From assembly GCA_021442155.1 (NCBI GenBank), contig CM038223.1, positions 30,416,983-30,480,982 on the forward strand: a stretch of 64,000 nt of DNA, given 5' to 3'. Under the pieces are notes generated by a model. It had not been told where the DNA came from, made no database searches, and saw only the letters and a list, made by a program, of their open reading frames with translations. Positions 47,780-58,700 of this stretch are shown one piece after another; position 1 is the first letter of the stretch; each line of letters starts with the position of its first letter. The translations under genes were made by a program, and so were the position numbers. This DNA comes from Cymbidium sinense. Lineage: Eukaryota > Streptophyta > Magnoliopsida > Asparagales > Orchidaceae.

Positions 47780-49734
47780 GCCTTAGCACACACATTAGAA
47801 TTAAGCCACCATTTCTAGTCCTAAGTTAGGATGGTGTATGTGATGTATGTTTTGTGTTATGATGTAATGTTTTAGATTGGATGTTAGGCTGAGTGTTTCG
47901 TTGAGTGGATTTTACGTAGCTCTTAGACTAATATTATCTTCTACATGGGATTGTGCTTAATGGGTTGCATAAAATAAATACAAATGTTTTTTTCTTATAG
48001 ATTGCTTAAGCCCCTAAGTATAATCCACATCAAGATAGGTGGGCTTGGTTATCCATGTGCAGGGTGCTAAGTTTAAATTATGAAATATAACTGCTTGGGA
48101 TTGTATGTTTAGATTTATGTTTTCTATAAAAGTGTAATTTTGTAAAAGAAATTAGGATTAGCACAGTGAGGGATTAGGATGAGCAATGGCTAGAAGGCTT
48201 AGTCCTAGGGTGCTCTGTGATGCCTTAGAGCAAACTAATTCAACGAAAGTTAAGGAGGACTTGAAAAAAATAAAGAAGTGAAGGCCCCCATTGCATGTAT
48301 TCAATTTCTAATTGTAATTATTCTTTTATATTATGGGTTGTATGAAGGTAGAGCTTGGCTACCTATCTTTTCTCTTTTTCAACGTGTACGGTGATACATA
48401 TCGACCTTTTATTCTTTTACAAAATCTATTCATGTTTGATTGATATTATGTCTAGATTGTGCAATATGACTGCATCCTTTTCATAGTTCCTTCATGTTTG
48501 ATGATTGTATGTTTGGCTTGGATGCTATAGGCTCTTATGATATAATTAATTTTTTTATCTAATTAATGACTCATGACCAAATTTTAAAGTAATTCACAGT
48601 TCATCATAATTCTTAGGCTCTAATCAAGATAATTAAAAGATTTAGCAACCCCTTAACTATATGTTGTATGTATAACATCATGCATACCATCTTGAATTAC
48701 TCTTACTAAATGCGAGCCTCTATTCTTGCACTTTAGGGACTGCTTAACCTATAAGAGCAACCCCTCATGATGGAGCTTCACCCTCTTTCTCTATGGATTT
48801 GGCCAATAATCAATTTTTTCATACATTTTAGCATAAATATCCTAAAGCCTTTGTCCAAAATACTGTGTAAAATTATAAAAATTTGCATTCTTAGACTAAG
48901 TCAGGTGCTCATACAACTCATTCTCTAGTATCTTAGTGAGTGAATTTAGGACTCTAGTCTCTTTCAAAATTAAATAACAGCTTAAACAATCTTACAATTA
49001 CATAAGACCGGCCTACATGGTTTTGAATCGTAGGAGGTGTTAGCTGGTAGCCACTTTAGGCGGTTGTAAGTCCAAAAGAGTTAGACGGGTCTATCTTCTC
49101 TTATGGAGATGAACCCTTACATCCACCTTTCACTTAGATTTAGGTCATGCTTTTATTTGTGTTAAAGCTCCCAAGATTTAGGATCTAAGGTAGATAGTTT
49201 CCTTCGAGCTACAAGCATAAATCCTCACCTCTTAAGCATTTTCTCAATCTTGCGTTGTTGGATTTATAAGACATAGCAACCTAATAAAATTTTAACTCAA
49301 ATAAAATAAATCTCACTTTCAAACATATAAAGCCTCATCATAGGATAGATTGGAATGCTCACTAGATTTTCTAGTATTATGAGCCCTTCCTACTTATCTT
49401 CCTTTGAATTATAAAATTTTCTTCTAATTAAACAAATCTCACTTGATCATCCAAAATAGCTAATTTATTGATAATCTTAACCTTGAAATATTTAGAGACA
49501 AAAATTGAATACTTTAATCAAGAGTATTTTGGGATAATAAACCTGCCGGTATGTACGAAGACCTATCATATCTATGGAGTCCTTATCAGGTGATTAGGTC
49601 TATTGTAGGGCGATGTTTTTATCTCTCAAGATAGTATATCATACCTCAATGTCATGCCTAATCACTTCAATAAGTACCCACTAAGATTTGTGTGGTGACC
49701 AGCCAGCGCATGCAAAAATAAACACCACATGCTT
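47780..49734 (+). other. 3' third of AT-rich copy 3
   Basis: No gene. It contains the segments shared by all four copies (47.79-49.45 kb) and an end block, 49.5-49.73 kb, matched in part only by copy 4 (the 'aatc(a/g)agagtatt' stretch). Confidence 0.6.
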
Positions 49735-50358
49735 CATTAAGAAATATAAGATAGACTGTCAATATTCTTCAATATACAATTTAGGAGACAATGGTCTCAC
49801 AAAAGCATTGAACAAAATATTTGTTAAACTTATAAAAAAATATCTTTAAAAATAAAAGGAAATGACATGATAAACTAATAGAAGCTTTGTAGTCATATCC
49901 TACTACATACAAAACTACTACACAAGCAACACCTTACTTCTTACTCTTCGAATTAGAAATAATACCTCCTCTTAAAGTAGAGCTATGTTCACTCCTTATA
50001 GTAGTTCAAAATGAACTTATAATGAAAGAAAGTGTTTGAATATGACTGGAAGAGCTTGAAGCTCTAGATGAAAATTGATTATAGACCTAGCAAAATCTAG
50101 AAATATATAAATCAAGGATGATCTGAGCTCAGGACTGCATGGTTTGTCAAAGAAGCTTCAAAGGGTGAACTAGTACTAGTTTGCAAAAGGCCTATCATTT
50201 TACATCAACGAGTTGGTGGAAAGTTTGACCCAAATAGGGAAGGGTCATATATCATTAAAAAAGTATACGAAGGGGGAGTTTTTCAACTCATTGATGCAAA
50301 ATGGATAAGACCTAAGCCCCCTATAAATGGATAATTTCTTAAGAGATATTATGCATAA
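49735..50358 (+). pseudogene. Tat-type gypsy integrase, 3' part
   Basis: The integrase frame continues after the insertion: KKYKIDCQYSSIYNLGDNGL and TKALNKIFVKLIKKYL. The Lys at 49802-49804 replaces the third catalytic acid (Glu in NGqaEAtNK). The rest of the core follows in frames with stops (EELEALDEN region). The C-terminal part is well preserved: GELVLVCKRPIILHQRVGGK, DPNREGSYIIKKVYEGGVF, QLIDAKWIRPKPPING and FLKRYYA, then a stop at 50356-50358. The ending, a ppiNGkfLKrYYP motif, is characteristic of pol ends in this lineage. Confidence 0.93.
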
Positions 50359-50563
50359 TAGTAAAGGTGTTATGCTTTACAAATGCTAGAGTCAAAATCA
50401 ACTCTAAATTTATCAACTGAAGGGAAACTCTTCAGTTAAGTATGAGAAGAATATTCTCATCTCAAAAGGAAAGTTTTCATATTAATAGAGAACAATTTTA
50501 TAATCCTTGCAATGCAAGTAAAATTCTCCATCAAAGAGAAACCCTCTCTAATTGAAATTATCC
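50359..50563 (+). other. Post-pol spacer
   Basis: A short AT-rich spacer between the pol stop and the 3' tandem repeats. Nothing recognisable. Confidence 0.6.
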
Positions 50564-50985
50564 TAAATTAAGATCTATCATGCCTAAAGGGGTTAAATCT
50601 AAATTTAAATCAAGATCCAGCATGCCCAAATGGGCTAGATCAAATCCATCATGTCAAAAGGGCCAAATCTGAATTTAATCAAGATCCATCATGCCTAAAG
50701 AGGTTGAATTAGATACATCATGCTAAAAGTGGTTTGATTTAAACCTATATTTAGACTCCATCATTCCCAAAAAGGCTAAATCTAAACCTAAGTTTAGATT
50801 CCATCATGCCCAAAGTGGCTCGATCTAAACACAAATTTAGATTCTTTCATGCCCTAAGTAGCTCGATCTAAAACTAAATTTAGATTCCATCATGCTCAAA
50901 GGAGGCTAGATATTAACCAAAATTTAGATCTATAATGTCCAAAGAGGCCAGATTTAAACCTAAACTTAAATCAAACCTATCCATA
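50564..50985 (+). repeat. Gypsy 3' tandem repeats, second locus
   Basis: Units carry CATCATGCCCAAAG.GGCT with AAATCTAAATTTAAAT or AACCTAAATTTAGATT between them; about nine cores are visible. It is the same array as at 21.81-22.37 kb. Here its position right after pol identifies it as part of the gypsy element. Confidence 0.88.
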
Positions 50986-51254
50986 TGGATAGGATTTAAG
51001 TCTAAATATAACCAACATATCAAAAAGGTTAAGTCTAAAATTAAATCTTAATTCAATATAATTAGAAGATGATTAAATCAAAATAAAAGTTTAAACTCTA
51101 TGAAATTAAAGAAGATTAAATAAAAGCATACAAGCACAACTCATTTATAGATTTAGATATTAGTACTTTTTATAATTTTTTTCAACTTTATATGCTTCTC
51201 TTATCTACATTTACTATAAATTATCTATAATATTTTTCCTAGAATAGGGCAGAT
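50986..51254 (+). other. Spacer between tandem repeats and extra ORF
   Basis: AT-rich, no gene. The T-rich end (51.16-51.24 kb) precedes the first ATG-rich reading frames of the extra ORF. Confidence 0.5.
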
Positions 51255-53880
51255 GATATGCCTCCTACTAAGCTTTCTGAGGAGTAGATATGGGCCACTA
51301 TTGAAGCCCAATATCCACATTGTTCAGTTAGATTAGGATTGGCTATCATTGCATTAGGATATGTTGATCGATAGTGATATTTAGAGGATTCATTTGCTCG
51401 GTCATCATGCATTCTACATTTTGCTTCAAAGCTTCCATCAGGTCATAATCCTACTGATTAGGTGATTAATTTAAAGATAAGATATAGTCATGATGTTCCT
51501 TTAGAGTAAATCATAGATCGCCTTATCTTTGGGGATTAGGATGTACTAGTTGCAAATATTGCTCCTTTACAAGCACAGTCAAGCTTTTGGGTTATCGCAT
51601 GTTACATCATAAGGCAAGATTAAAACCCAAAATCATTATTTGATACACCCTTATCAGTTGTTAGTGGCTACATATACTTGTTATACCATCATCTACAAAT
51701 GCATGGTGATATCCTCAGGATAGCTAGCATATATCACATAGTCTATGCATCATTTTTTGACTACAACCATCTTCCATTTACTTAGAGCTAGAGCATAGCA
51801 GGATAGTAGGATTGGTCCACCAAAAGCTATTGGATTAGATTGCATGAGATGATAGTCACCTTACCATATGTGCAAGATATAACAGGCCTCTATTATAAGC
51901 ATTCCCTATGAGGAGTGTGTTCCACTATATCATGAGCTCTTTCAATGTCAGCTAGCTGGCCAACATAGGAGAGGCAGTTATAAATATTCTTTAGGCCTCC
52001 ATCATGCTCTAGCTCACTATTAAAGATTGTTCATAGAGTGAAGATCATGTCATAGGAGATGAGGCACATTTACTCTAGACATATGGTCTGAGAGTTTCTT
52101 CGATTCAGTAGTATGCTCACCTCATTACACATGATTGGATTATCTATTTGACATGGGATTTCATTAATCAAAGAAGTCATTCAATGTTATATTAGAGCAT
52201 AAAGGAAGAGCTAGTTCTCGACACATCCTAGCATGGGACATTAATAAGGGGCTAACTTTAGTGGCCTTCATTTTAACTTGGCTATGTTATATTATGTTTT
52301 AAAGTCACAGTAGAATTTTCCATCCTTTCACTGTATTGATGGCTAGTTTGCTTACTCATGGTGAGAACATAGCCCTAGCACTTGTATTATTAGCCAACTT
52401 ATATAGAGGATTAAGCAAAGTGAGCATTATGACTGACTCATAACACTATGACATAGATGCTTCTTGGAACAACTTACACATATGAATTCATGTACATATT
52501 TTTGGAGCATTTAGTTATCTTGAAACACCACCCTACTTTAAAGAGTAGTGATTCCCTCTAATTATACAATTGAGCAGAGCTACAATCACCTTAGATAAAG
52601 ATTAGATCCAGACTTTCATGTTTTCTCCATCATGCATGATAGATCATTTTCAGATCATTCATAGATCATCATTTCATATCCTTTTGGTTTAGAGTTTGTG
52701 ATAGAGATTCACATATTTTCTTACTAATAGAGAGGCATCTTTATTATTATCAAAGCTAAGATATAGATGCATAGAAGAATACCTCATTGGGCTGAGACTT
52801 GGTTGGCTTTCTTACCAACATCATGAGTCCATGATCTTGGAGGGATACAGTTCAAATAGAGTGGCTAGGCATTATCAATTCACTTATGCTACATCCATAT
52901 ATAGACAACCACAAATATTATACATAGTAGATACTCATTTTCTGGTGATGTTATCATTATCTATTTATTTAGCAGTAGGCTCTATAGCATGGGCTTTCTC
53001 ACATTGCCTAAAGACTGATTCTAGTTTTTATGTAACCCCATAGGAGACTTACATAGGAGTTAGTCACCAATGGTTACTATGGATCCGCTATACTTTATAT
53101 TCTATCTTAGAGCTAAGCTTCACATATATAGTCACATATTGGGGAGTGATAGATCAGCACAACATTTGCATTTCCCCCGACATGCGACTCATGCTCCTAC
53201 GAGATCATCAGATGAGCAGGGTAGCAATAAGAAGCAATAATGAGAGAGTTCACCCATTCATGATAGAGCTGATAAAGATATTCATAGCCTTCTATGAGAT
53301 AGTTATGGCAAGGGAGAACTAGGGGTAGCTAACTCTACTAATATTCTCATCTCATCAATAGTAGTTGAGCTACCAGTAGGACAGATGGAGAGTGATGTCA
53401 CCTTAGTATTGCCAATGGATACTAATGTAGGTTTCTTAGTGTCTACTCAGCCTATCAGTAGTGATCATATGCATATTGAAGAGGACCCACATACAAATGA
53501 ATCTATTTCTTTCTTGACTAGCCACGAGCCATCCTTATTAGACTCCACATGGTGATAGTGAGTGTCACCCAAGATAATTTCTCAGATGTTGACTCTTGCG
53601 TAGAAAGCCACTCTATTCCCAGTTTGAGTTATAGAGCTCAAAGACAATTATCTGGTCTAGATATCTCATTCTTCATTTCTAGGATACATCCAAGGCCTTT
53701 AGATCCACTACATTGTAACTCTTCGAAGTGCCTGTGTCATATAGTGATAACACTACACCTCCTACTTCTTAGCATTGACTTAGAAGTTTTAATTGAATTT
53801 TCTAGCTTTTGTGTGGAAGTGAATTCTTTATTTTTTTTTGTTGCCACCTTAAGTCTTGAGGCAGGAGAGCTATAGCTTTG
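51255..53880 (+). pseudogene. Extra ORF of the gypsy element, plant-mobile-domain-like
   Basis: A long stretch reads as protein with only scattered stops. It starts near MPPTKLSEE.IWATIEAQYPHCSVRLGLAIIALGYVDR (51255-51370). Features recalling the plant mobile domain (PMD, aminotransferase-like, PF10536) are LVLLANLYRGLSKV (52380-52422), the IHVHIFGAFSYLETPPYF stretch (the family's lq.WawEhlp position), and EGYSSNRVARHYQFTYAT (52834-52890), resembling the P.RVaRQFG motif. An acidic and Ser-rich tail follows to about 53880. The frame lies downstream of pol and its tandem repeats and upstream of the 3' LTR, in the same orientation, as known for additional ORFs in Tat-type elements (Steinbauerova et al. 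2012). PMD identity is my reading from motif memory and could be wrong; the coding nature is better supported than the family. Confidence 0.5.
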
Positions 53881-55818
53881 GGAATCTTTATGTTAAGATG
53901 TTGAGTTTGGATTATGTTGGCCTAATAAGCCTCATGTTCAATTTGATCAATTTTGATGATAACAAATGAATGGTTGGATGTTTTAATATATGTTTTATGT
54001 GTTTCAGATATATTAATTATTAATTACATATCCAATACATCTCACAATATGTTTGAGAAAATTGCAAGAATAGAAGAATGAAAGAGATCAAAATGGATAA
54101 TGTGAAGCTCAAGATACAATATTTTAGGTTATATGCATTTATAACTATCTTAGAAATTCATATGACTTCATTGGCTTGAATCAATTTGCTCATAACTTAA
54201 CAAAATATTTTTATTTATTTTAAATAATAATAATGAGGTTAATTTATATAAATCTCTATTTAATTAACAATTAATTATATGTTTCATACACAGCATTTGA
54301 ATTATCAAAATAATAAATGATAATAAATTATGACTATTAAGTGTAATTAGTTTATATACTTAATATAATTAAATATTTTAATTTAATTTTAAGGTTATAT
54401 GATAACTAACATATGTATGATTATATATAAATTATATCATATTATTTAAATATCATATTTTAAAATTAACAAAAATATGTGGAATTTTGTATTCTAGCCA
54501 AAGCCATTTTATAATCAAAGAATTTATATCTGATTTCAGCTCCACTGATTCTTTAGATTTTTGTCCTTTAATTTGATAGGTTACATGACCCATGTTTGAT
54601 TAAAATGGAATTTATTATGACTTTTCAAGCATTAGCTGATTTTAATAATGAATGCATGCTACATACTTTGAATATATTAAGAGCCATATTTGATTATTTT
54701 TTACTTGCCCATGTGAATAGCCAAATTTTGGATATTTGAATTTAATTTTTATTTAATATAAATTATATTTTTATTGAATATTAAATTATTATATGATAAA
54801 ATGATGTTAGAATAATATATTTTTTGAAATAATTCAAAATGACCTTCTTGCTTATAAATAGCTCTCATTCTCTTCATGAAAGCATTCCTCAATCAAAGTC
54901 AAAACCCCTCCAGCAAATCTAAGAAAACATCTCCTAGATTTTTCTTCCAAGTGTTCTCCAAATATTACAAGATAAAATCTTTAGTTTGGAGGTTGCAACA
55001 TCTTCAACTAAGCAGGCTTTCTCAAATTACTTGAGTTTATTTTCTTGATCTTAATCCCTTTTTAATTGTTCATACTATTTTCACCATATATTTATTCTTT
55101 ACAATTTATACTTTTTGGTGGATTAGTCTTTGGACATCAAAGTTTAAGTATTCCACATCAAAGTTTTTTCAATCATTTTTTGTGAAATACTCTTGTGATA
55201 GTTTGTAGGATTTATTTCAACTTGTTGAAATTTTTATCTTCCTACAAATTTCTTTTGGTTTCTTGAAATATATCTTCATTAGTCATATTTTAAAGATCAT
55301 TTATTCTTAGATCTATTTTAGAAGTATAATTTAAGCATTTTAAATTAATGTATTATGCTGAAATTATTTTCATATTTACTATATCTCTCTTATTAATTAA
55401 AAGCTTACTAGCCTACTTAGATCTATCATATACTAATTTTATTTAAGTATTTTGTGATCATTTGCATTAATTGAAAGTAACTTTTTGGTTAAAATAAAAT
55501 AAATTATTCTTTGCTGAAATTTATTTTATTGTGCAAAAGAATATTGTGAATTTATTTTGAAATCATTTTTATATTAGTCAACAAATTATAATAACATAAA
55601 CATCTTAGTAAGATCACTTTAAGATATTTATTTTATTATTTCTTATCAATATTAATTGAGCATTTTTCCTTGCCAAATTTTAAGTTGTAAAGTGATCATT
55701 TTTAAGTTGTGTGATCACTTTTCGAATTGGATAACTTGATATATTTGTGAGAGATATATTTTATCAAAATTTATTATTTTGTATTTTCTTTTCGTGCTAT
55801 AAAATTTATATTATGGTT

Positions 55819-55844
55819 GTGCTCTCCCCTTTGTAGGAGAGCAC
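55819..55844. repeat. Perfect hairpin GTGCTCTCC / GGAGAGCAC
   Basis: A 9-bp perfect stem (55819-55827 with 55836-55844) with an 8-base loop. It is the unit of the copia LTR minisatellite. The stem bases differ from those of the unit at 28281-28310 while pairing is kept. Confidence 0.85.
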
Positions 55845-56149
55845 ATATTGTTGTAGGGGTTGTACTCACCCCGTTATAGGAGAGTACTATTTATAAGCTA
55901 TTTTGCATTTAGTGGATTCCTAGCCAGGGGTGGCTAGGAGTGCAAATAGGCCAGTTTTGGGATTTAGCCAAACCATGTAAAAATTGTATGCCTATTGTCT
56001 CTCTTTACTTTACTATACTTTTATTTTTTTTTGAATTAAGAATTATATCTTGTCATTATAAAGTCAAAAATTATTTTCTACTAAAACTTAAAAATTTAGA
56101 TTTAACTTTTAAAATTTTTAATATCACCCAATTCAACCACCCCTCCCCA

Positions 56150-56160
56150 CCCCCCCCCCC
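56150..56160. repeat. Poly-C run (11 C)
   Basis: Part of the C-rich 3' end of the copia LTR. A proline-rich open frame at 55940-56245 across it is not a gene. Confidence 0.85.
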
Positions 56161-56269
56161 TCTCACACCTCCTGCTATGACTCATGATTATCATCAATAT
56201 GCACTACAAATCAAGAGATCTTGCCAGATACAATCACTATTATAGAGACCTCATTTTGCACTACTTCGC

Positions 56270-56725
56270 ATCAACTCCCCCTAGTTCACCAAGATCTCGA
56301 GCATTGTCTCGAATCCTTGAGATCCTACCTGAGAGAGATTTCTAGAGCATAGATTGAACTCATTGACATACCTGCTAAATTGAGAGAGTTACAACTGAAG
56401 ATATTGAATTTATTAGAGAGAAGATCCATGGTCAAACAGGCTATCATAGCTATAAAAGATGATTGCTCATAAGTAGATTATCAGTTGTCTAAACTTGAGC
56501 AGATTCTTTATTTAATAGTCCACGACTAAGAAGCTAACCTTCAACATCTTACGAAGCTTGAGAGAGGTAGTTTACTATGGTCTAAAGATCTCATACAACT
56601 ATTATTTGTATTAGAGAAATTTAGGCTAATCATTTCTAGCTTGAACCTCTTTTATATGACCATCTATAAGAAAGTGAGTAGAGATTCTCAAAGACTATAT
56701 TTTCTCTCTTCTAATTATATGGCTG
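56270..56725 (+). pseudogene. Coiled-coil tail of the extra gypsy ORF
   Basis: One frame reads CLESLRSYLREISRA, IELIDIPAKLRELQLKILNLLERRSMVKQAIIAIKDD, YQLSKLEQILYLIVHD, EANLQHLTKLERGSLL and LLFVLEKFRLIISSLN with a few stops. The heptad-like Leu spacing suggests a coiled coil. It follows the copia LTR insertion and ends about 80 bp before the gypsy 3' LTR, so it is most simply the C-terminal end of the ORF at 51.26-53.88 kb. Confidence 0.5.
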
Positions 56726-56766
56726 CATATAATCATCGATAAATAAATAAAAAACAACATATGTAT

Positions 56767-56810
56767 CATGTCCAATCGACATGACACATTTATTGGGGGG
56801 GGGCAATTTA
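56767..56810 (+). promoter_or_regulatory. Pre-LTR block with G-run, candidate polypurine tract
   Basis: TCATGTCCAATCGACATGAC (a block shared with the region before LTR C) is followed by nine G (56795-56803) and CAATTTA, directly before LTR D. A G-run at this place is a good candidate for the plus-strand primer. The exact LTR start is uncertain by a few bases. Confidence 0.55.
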
Positions 56811-57560
56811 TTTGCATCTAAAGAAGAAAGAAATCAATAAATGAAACATCCCGACTTGGGGTTCCGGAACACTATAATCACCACACCTAAGTACTATCAT
56901 CATCATACAAAATCTAGAAGTGCAAACAATTCCTAACAATTACCTACTTAAACAACACAGCACCACGGTGTTATAATCTCAATGCTTTGGCATGTCGTGA
57001 TGACCTTCAGTTGAAGAAACAAAAAATTAAACCTTCACACCAATTTCTCCTCTAATAGCTATAACTGCCTAGGGGAGCAGTGAGAATGGATATAGGTTGA
57101 AAAACAACCTAAAAAGCGAGAATGGTTATATGAAACTACTATAAATTAAGGGAGAACCGCCCACTCCCCCCTTCTTGAAGAAGTTCTATTATGTAATTTT
57201 CCTCCCTATAGAAATTTCTAAAGTTTTCCACCATTGATCTTAAATCTAATAAGAAATAAAAATATTCCCTCAATTTACCTTGGATCTAGAGTAATGGAGA
57301 AGAATTTAGTTTTGTTAAAAAAAAAATTTGGGCTCAAGAATCTCAAGGCTTCCATTGTTGAAGTTAGTCTTAGCATGAGATAAAAATCCTCCATTCATTG
57401 ATATCAGATCCAAAATAATAGGGAAGAGTGCTTCTTGCACTAAAACATCATATAATCTAGCATTACTAAAGTATTATACTACCAAATATTCTAAAAATTA
57501 TTGAATTATCTAAGAAACTAATTCAAAAATAGGGGTCCCGCTCTACACAGTGGACCTCTC
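56811..57560 (+). mobile_element. Tat-type gypsy 3' LTR, 5' part only (LTR D)
   Basis: It starts TTTGCATCTAAAG and contains TGAAACATCCCG (compare TGAACATCCCG at about 6409 in the solo LTR), 'ctacttaaacaacacagcaccacggtg', and the 'gggaagagtgcttcttgcactaaaaca' block at 57421. It corresponds to the first 740 bp of LTR C. At about 57560 it breaks off and is joined to an inverted leader-LTR fragment of the same family. Confidence 0.75.
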
Positions 57561-57564
57561 CTAA

Positions 57565-57717
57565 CTTAAGAGTCATTATGTTTGTAAAATTTATCATTTA
57601 AGTTTTTTGAATTTGGTCATAGATCTAAACTTTTAAAAGAATATAACATGATATTTAAGTGTGGGATGACACCAAATATTTTAATTTTTTCAACCATAGA
57701 TTGAGAGAGAAGTAATT
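57565..57717 (-). mobile_element. Inverted gypsy leader fragment
   Basis: On the minus strand this follows the primer-binding site with CTTCTCTCTCAATCTATGG and further sequence matching the leader after LTR B (16094-16200). About 150 bp remain before the junction with LTR D. Confidence 0.7.
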
Positions 57718-57733
57718 CCCAGCAGAGTCACCA
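57718..57733 (-). promoter_or_regulatory. Primer-binding site, tRNA-Arg(ACG), best copy
   Basis: On the minus strand it reads TGGTGACTCTGCTGGG. The complement of the plant tRNA-Arg(ACG) 3' end is TGGCGACTCCGCTGGG, so 14 of 16 bases match and both differences are CpG-to-TpG changes, as expected from decay of methylated DNA. It lies 6 bp after the LTR end. Confidence 0.85.
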
Positions 57734-57739
57734 ATAATC

Positions 57740-58700
57740 TGATTGCTTAGAAAAAATATCCTTTTGAAAACTCTCTGTGATCTTTATTAGGATGGGTCAA
57801 AGTATAATTTTTAGGAGGTATATTAGTATATATTCAACTAGATTTCACTTAACATAATGATAGGTTTTATTTAGATCTATGCTCTACTTCTTGTGAATGC
57901 AAGCATTCATAGTTAATTACCCCTCTTACCATAATAAGAGAGCATTCTTAACTAAGGTTGGAAATAATCATATCTCTAATATGAATTAGTGTCTAGTGAT
58001 GCCTATGGCATGACATAAATGACTGAGTAAGAAAAATAGGAGTGTAGTCCCAATCAAGTTCACATGATTTTGTCATCCTAAGACTATGTTATTCTAGTTT
58101 GCTAACATCAAATGGCTATCAGCCGTAATGTCCAAGGAGAATGATTAATAGCTATGGGTTGCCTTATTTTAGATGTCCCAAGTTGACTAGAGATTTAGTG
58201 TAGTGATTTTTGAATGAAGAACATAGGACTAGGCTTACATCCATTGGAAAACCATTAGGGTGCTCGTATGGTGAACATATAGATTGAACTTACATCTCTT
58301 TGGATAATCTGTAGGAAAATTTGCATGGTGAATATAGGACTGGGCTTACATCAGTTGGAAAGCCATTAGGGTGTAGATTTATTGTATGGAAAATAGAGAT
58401 TTATAAGATATTTATGCGGGTTCTAATGGTCAGCATTAAAACTATAGTGCCTAAGTTCTATCATGAGTAATTTGCACTATAGTATTATAAGGTAGAAGTT
58501 CATGTCTTAAAAACCTAAGGCGGCACCTAAGCGCTATAAGGACAACACTTTAGTGCTTAAGATGGCATAAGATTGGAATAAGTTGATCAGGTTGACTAGT
58601 TAACTGGCACCTAAGTGCTGATGATATGACACTGAAGCGCTATTCAAAAGTCATTCCAAAAGGCTAGCAGACAAACAAGCACTTTTAATAAAAAAGTATA
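57740..58700 (-). mobile_element. Inverted Tat-type gypsy LTR, 3' part (LTR E)
   Basis: The minus-strand 3' end at 57740 is AGCAATCA. Reading backwards one finds the conserved end block ('aagaggggtaattaactatgaatgcttg' at 57906-57933), the 'ggcaacccatagct' block at 58150, about three units of the GATGTAAG minisatellite (58240-58380), and GCAC-type motifs from 58.43 kb. The rest of the LTR is not continuous: the GCAC-type motif reappears at 60.43-60.84 kb, after an ORF of another origin, so the LTR may be split by an insertion. Confidence 0.75.

Larger units (their letters stand above)
41904..49734 (+). mobile_element. AT-rich long non-coding element, copy 3 (7831 bp)
   Basis: It is inserted in the integrase frame and flanked by the exact 5-bp direct repeat CATTA (41899-41903 and 49735-49739). 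Joining the flanks restores the expected protein order (KIYCI then KKYKIDCQYSSIY). Ordered landmarks are shared with copies 1 and 2: a terminal stem-loop, a TTGACC-rich low-complexity part (42.1-43.56 kb), a promoter-like segment, an A/T-rich centre with a higher-order repeat (46.3-47.26 kb), 'ggtgggcttggttatcc' (48.03 kb), and the end block 49.0-49.45 kb. I see no internal LTR pair, no primer-binding site and no protein motif. It is either a very long solo LTR or a non-autonomous element of an unrecognised type; a 5-bp TSD favours an integrase-dependent LTR origin. A 214-bp LINE tail is nested inside. Confidence 0.75.
53915..56168 (+). mobile_element. SIRE-like Ty1/copia LTR, probably solo
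   Basis: It begins TGTTGGCC, has TTTTGATGATAACAAATG shortly after, then 1.8 kb of AT-rich sequence, the hairpin minisatellite (two units, 55.82-55.89 kb), TGGATTCCTAGCCAGGGG, TTAGCCAAACCATGTAAAAA, and a C-rich end (ACCACCCCTCCCCACCC...). No gag/pol follows. The host ORF resumes at about 56.27 kb with coiled-coil-like coding sequence, so the LTR seems to split the extra gypsy ORF. I could not fix the TSD. Confidence 0.7.

Noticed and set aside
55940..56245. 101-codon frame with a proline run
   Set aside because: It crosses the C-rich end of the copia LTR, and the Pro run is the poly-C tract.
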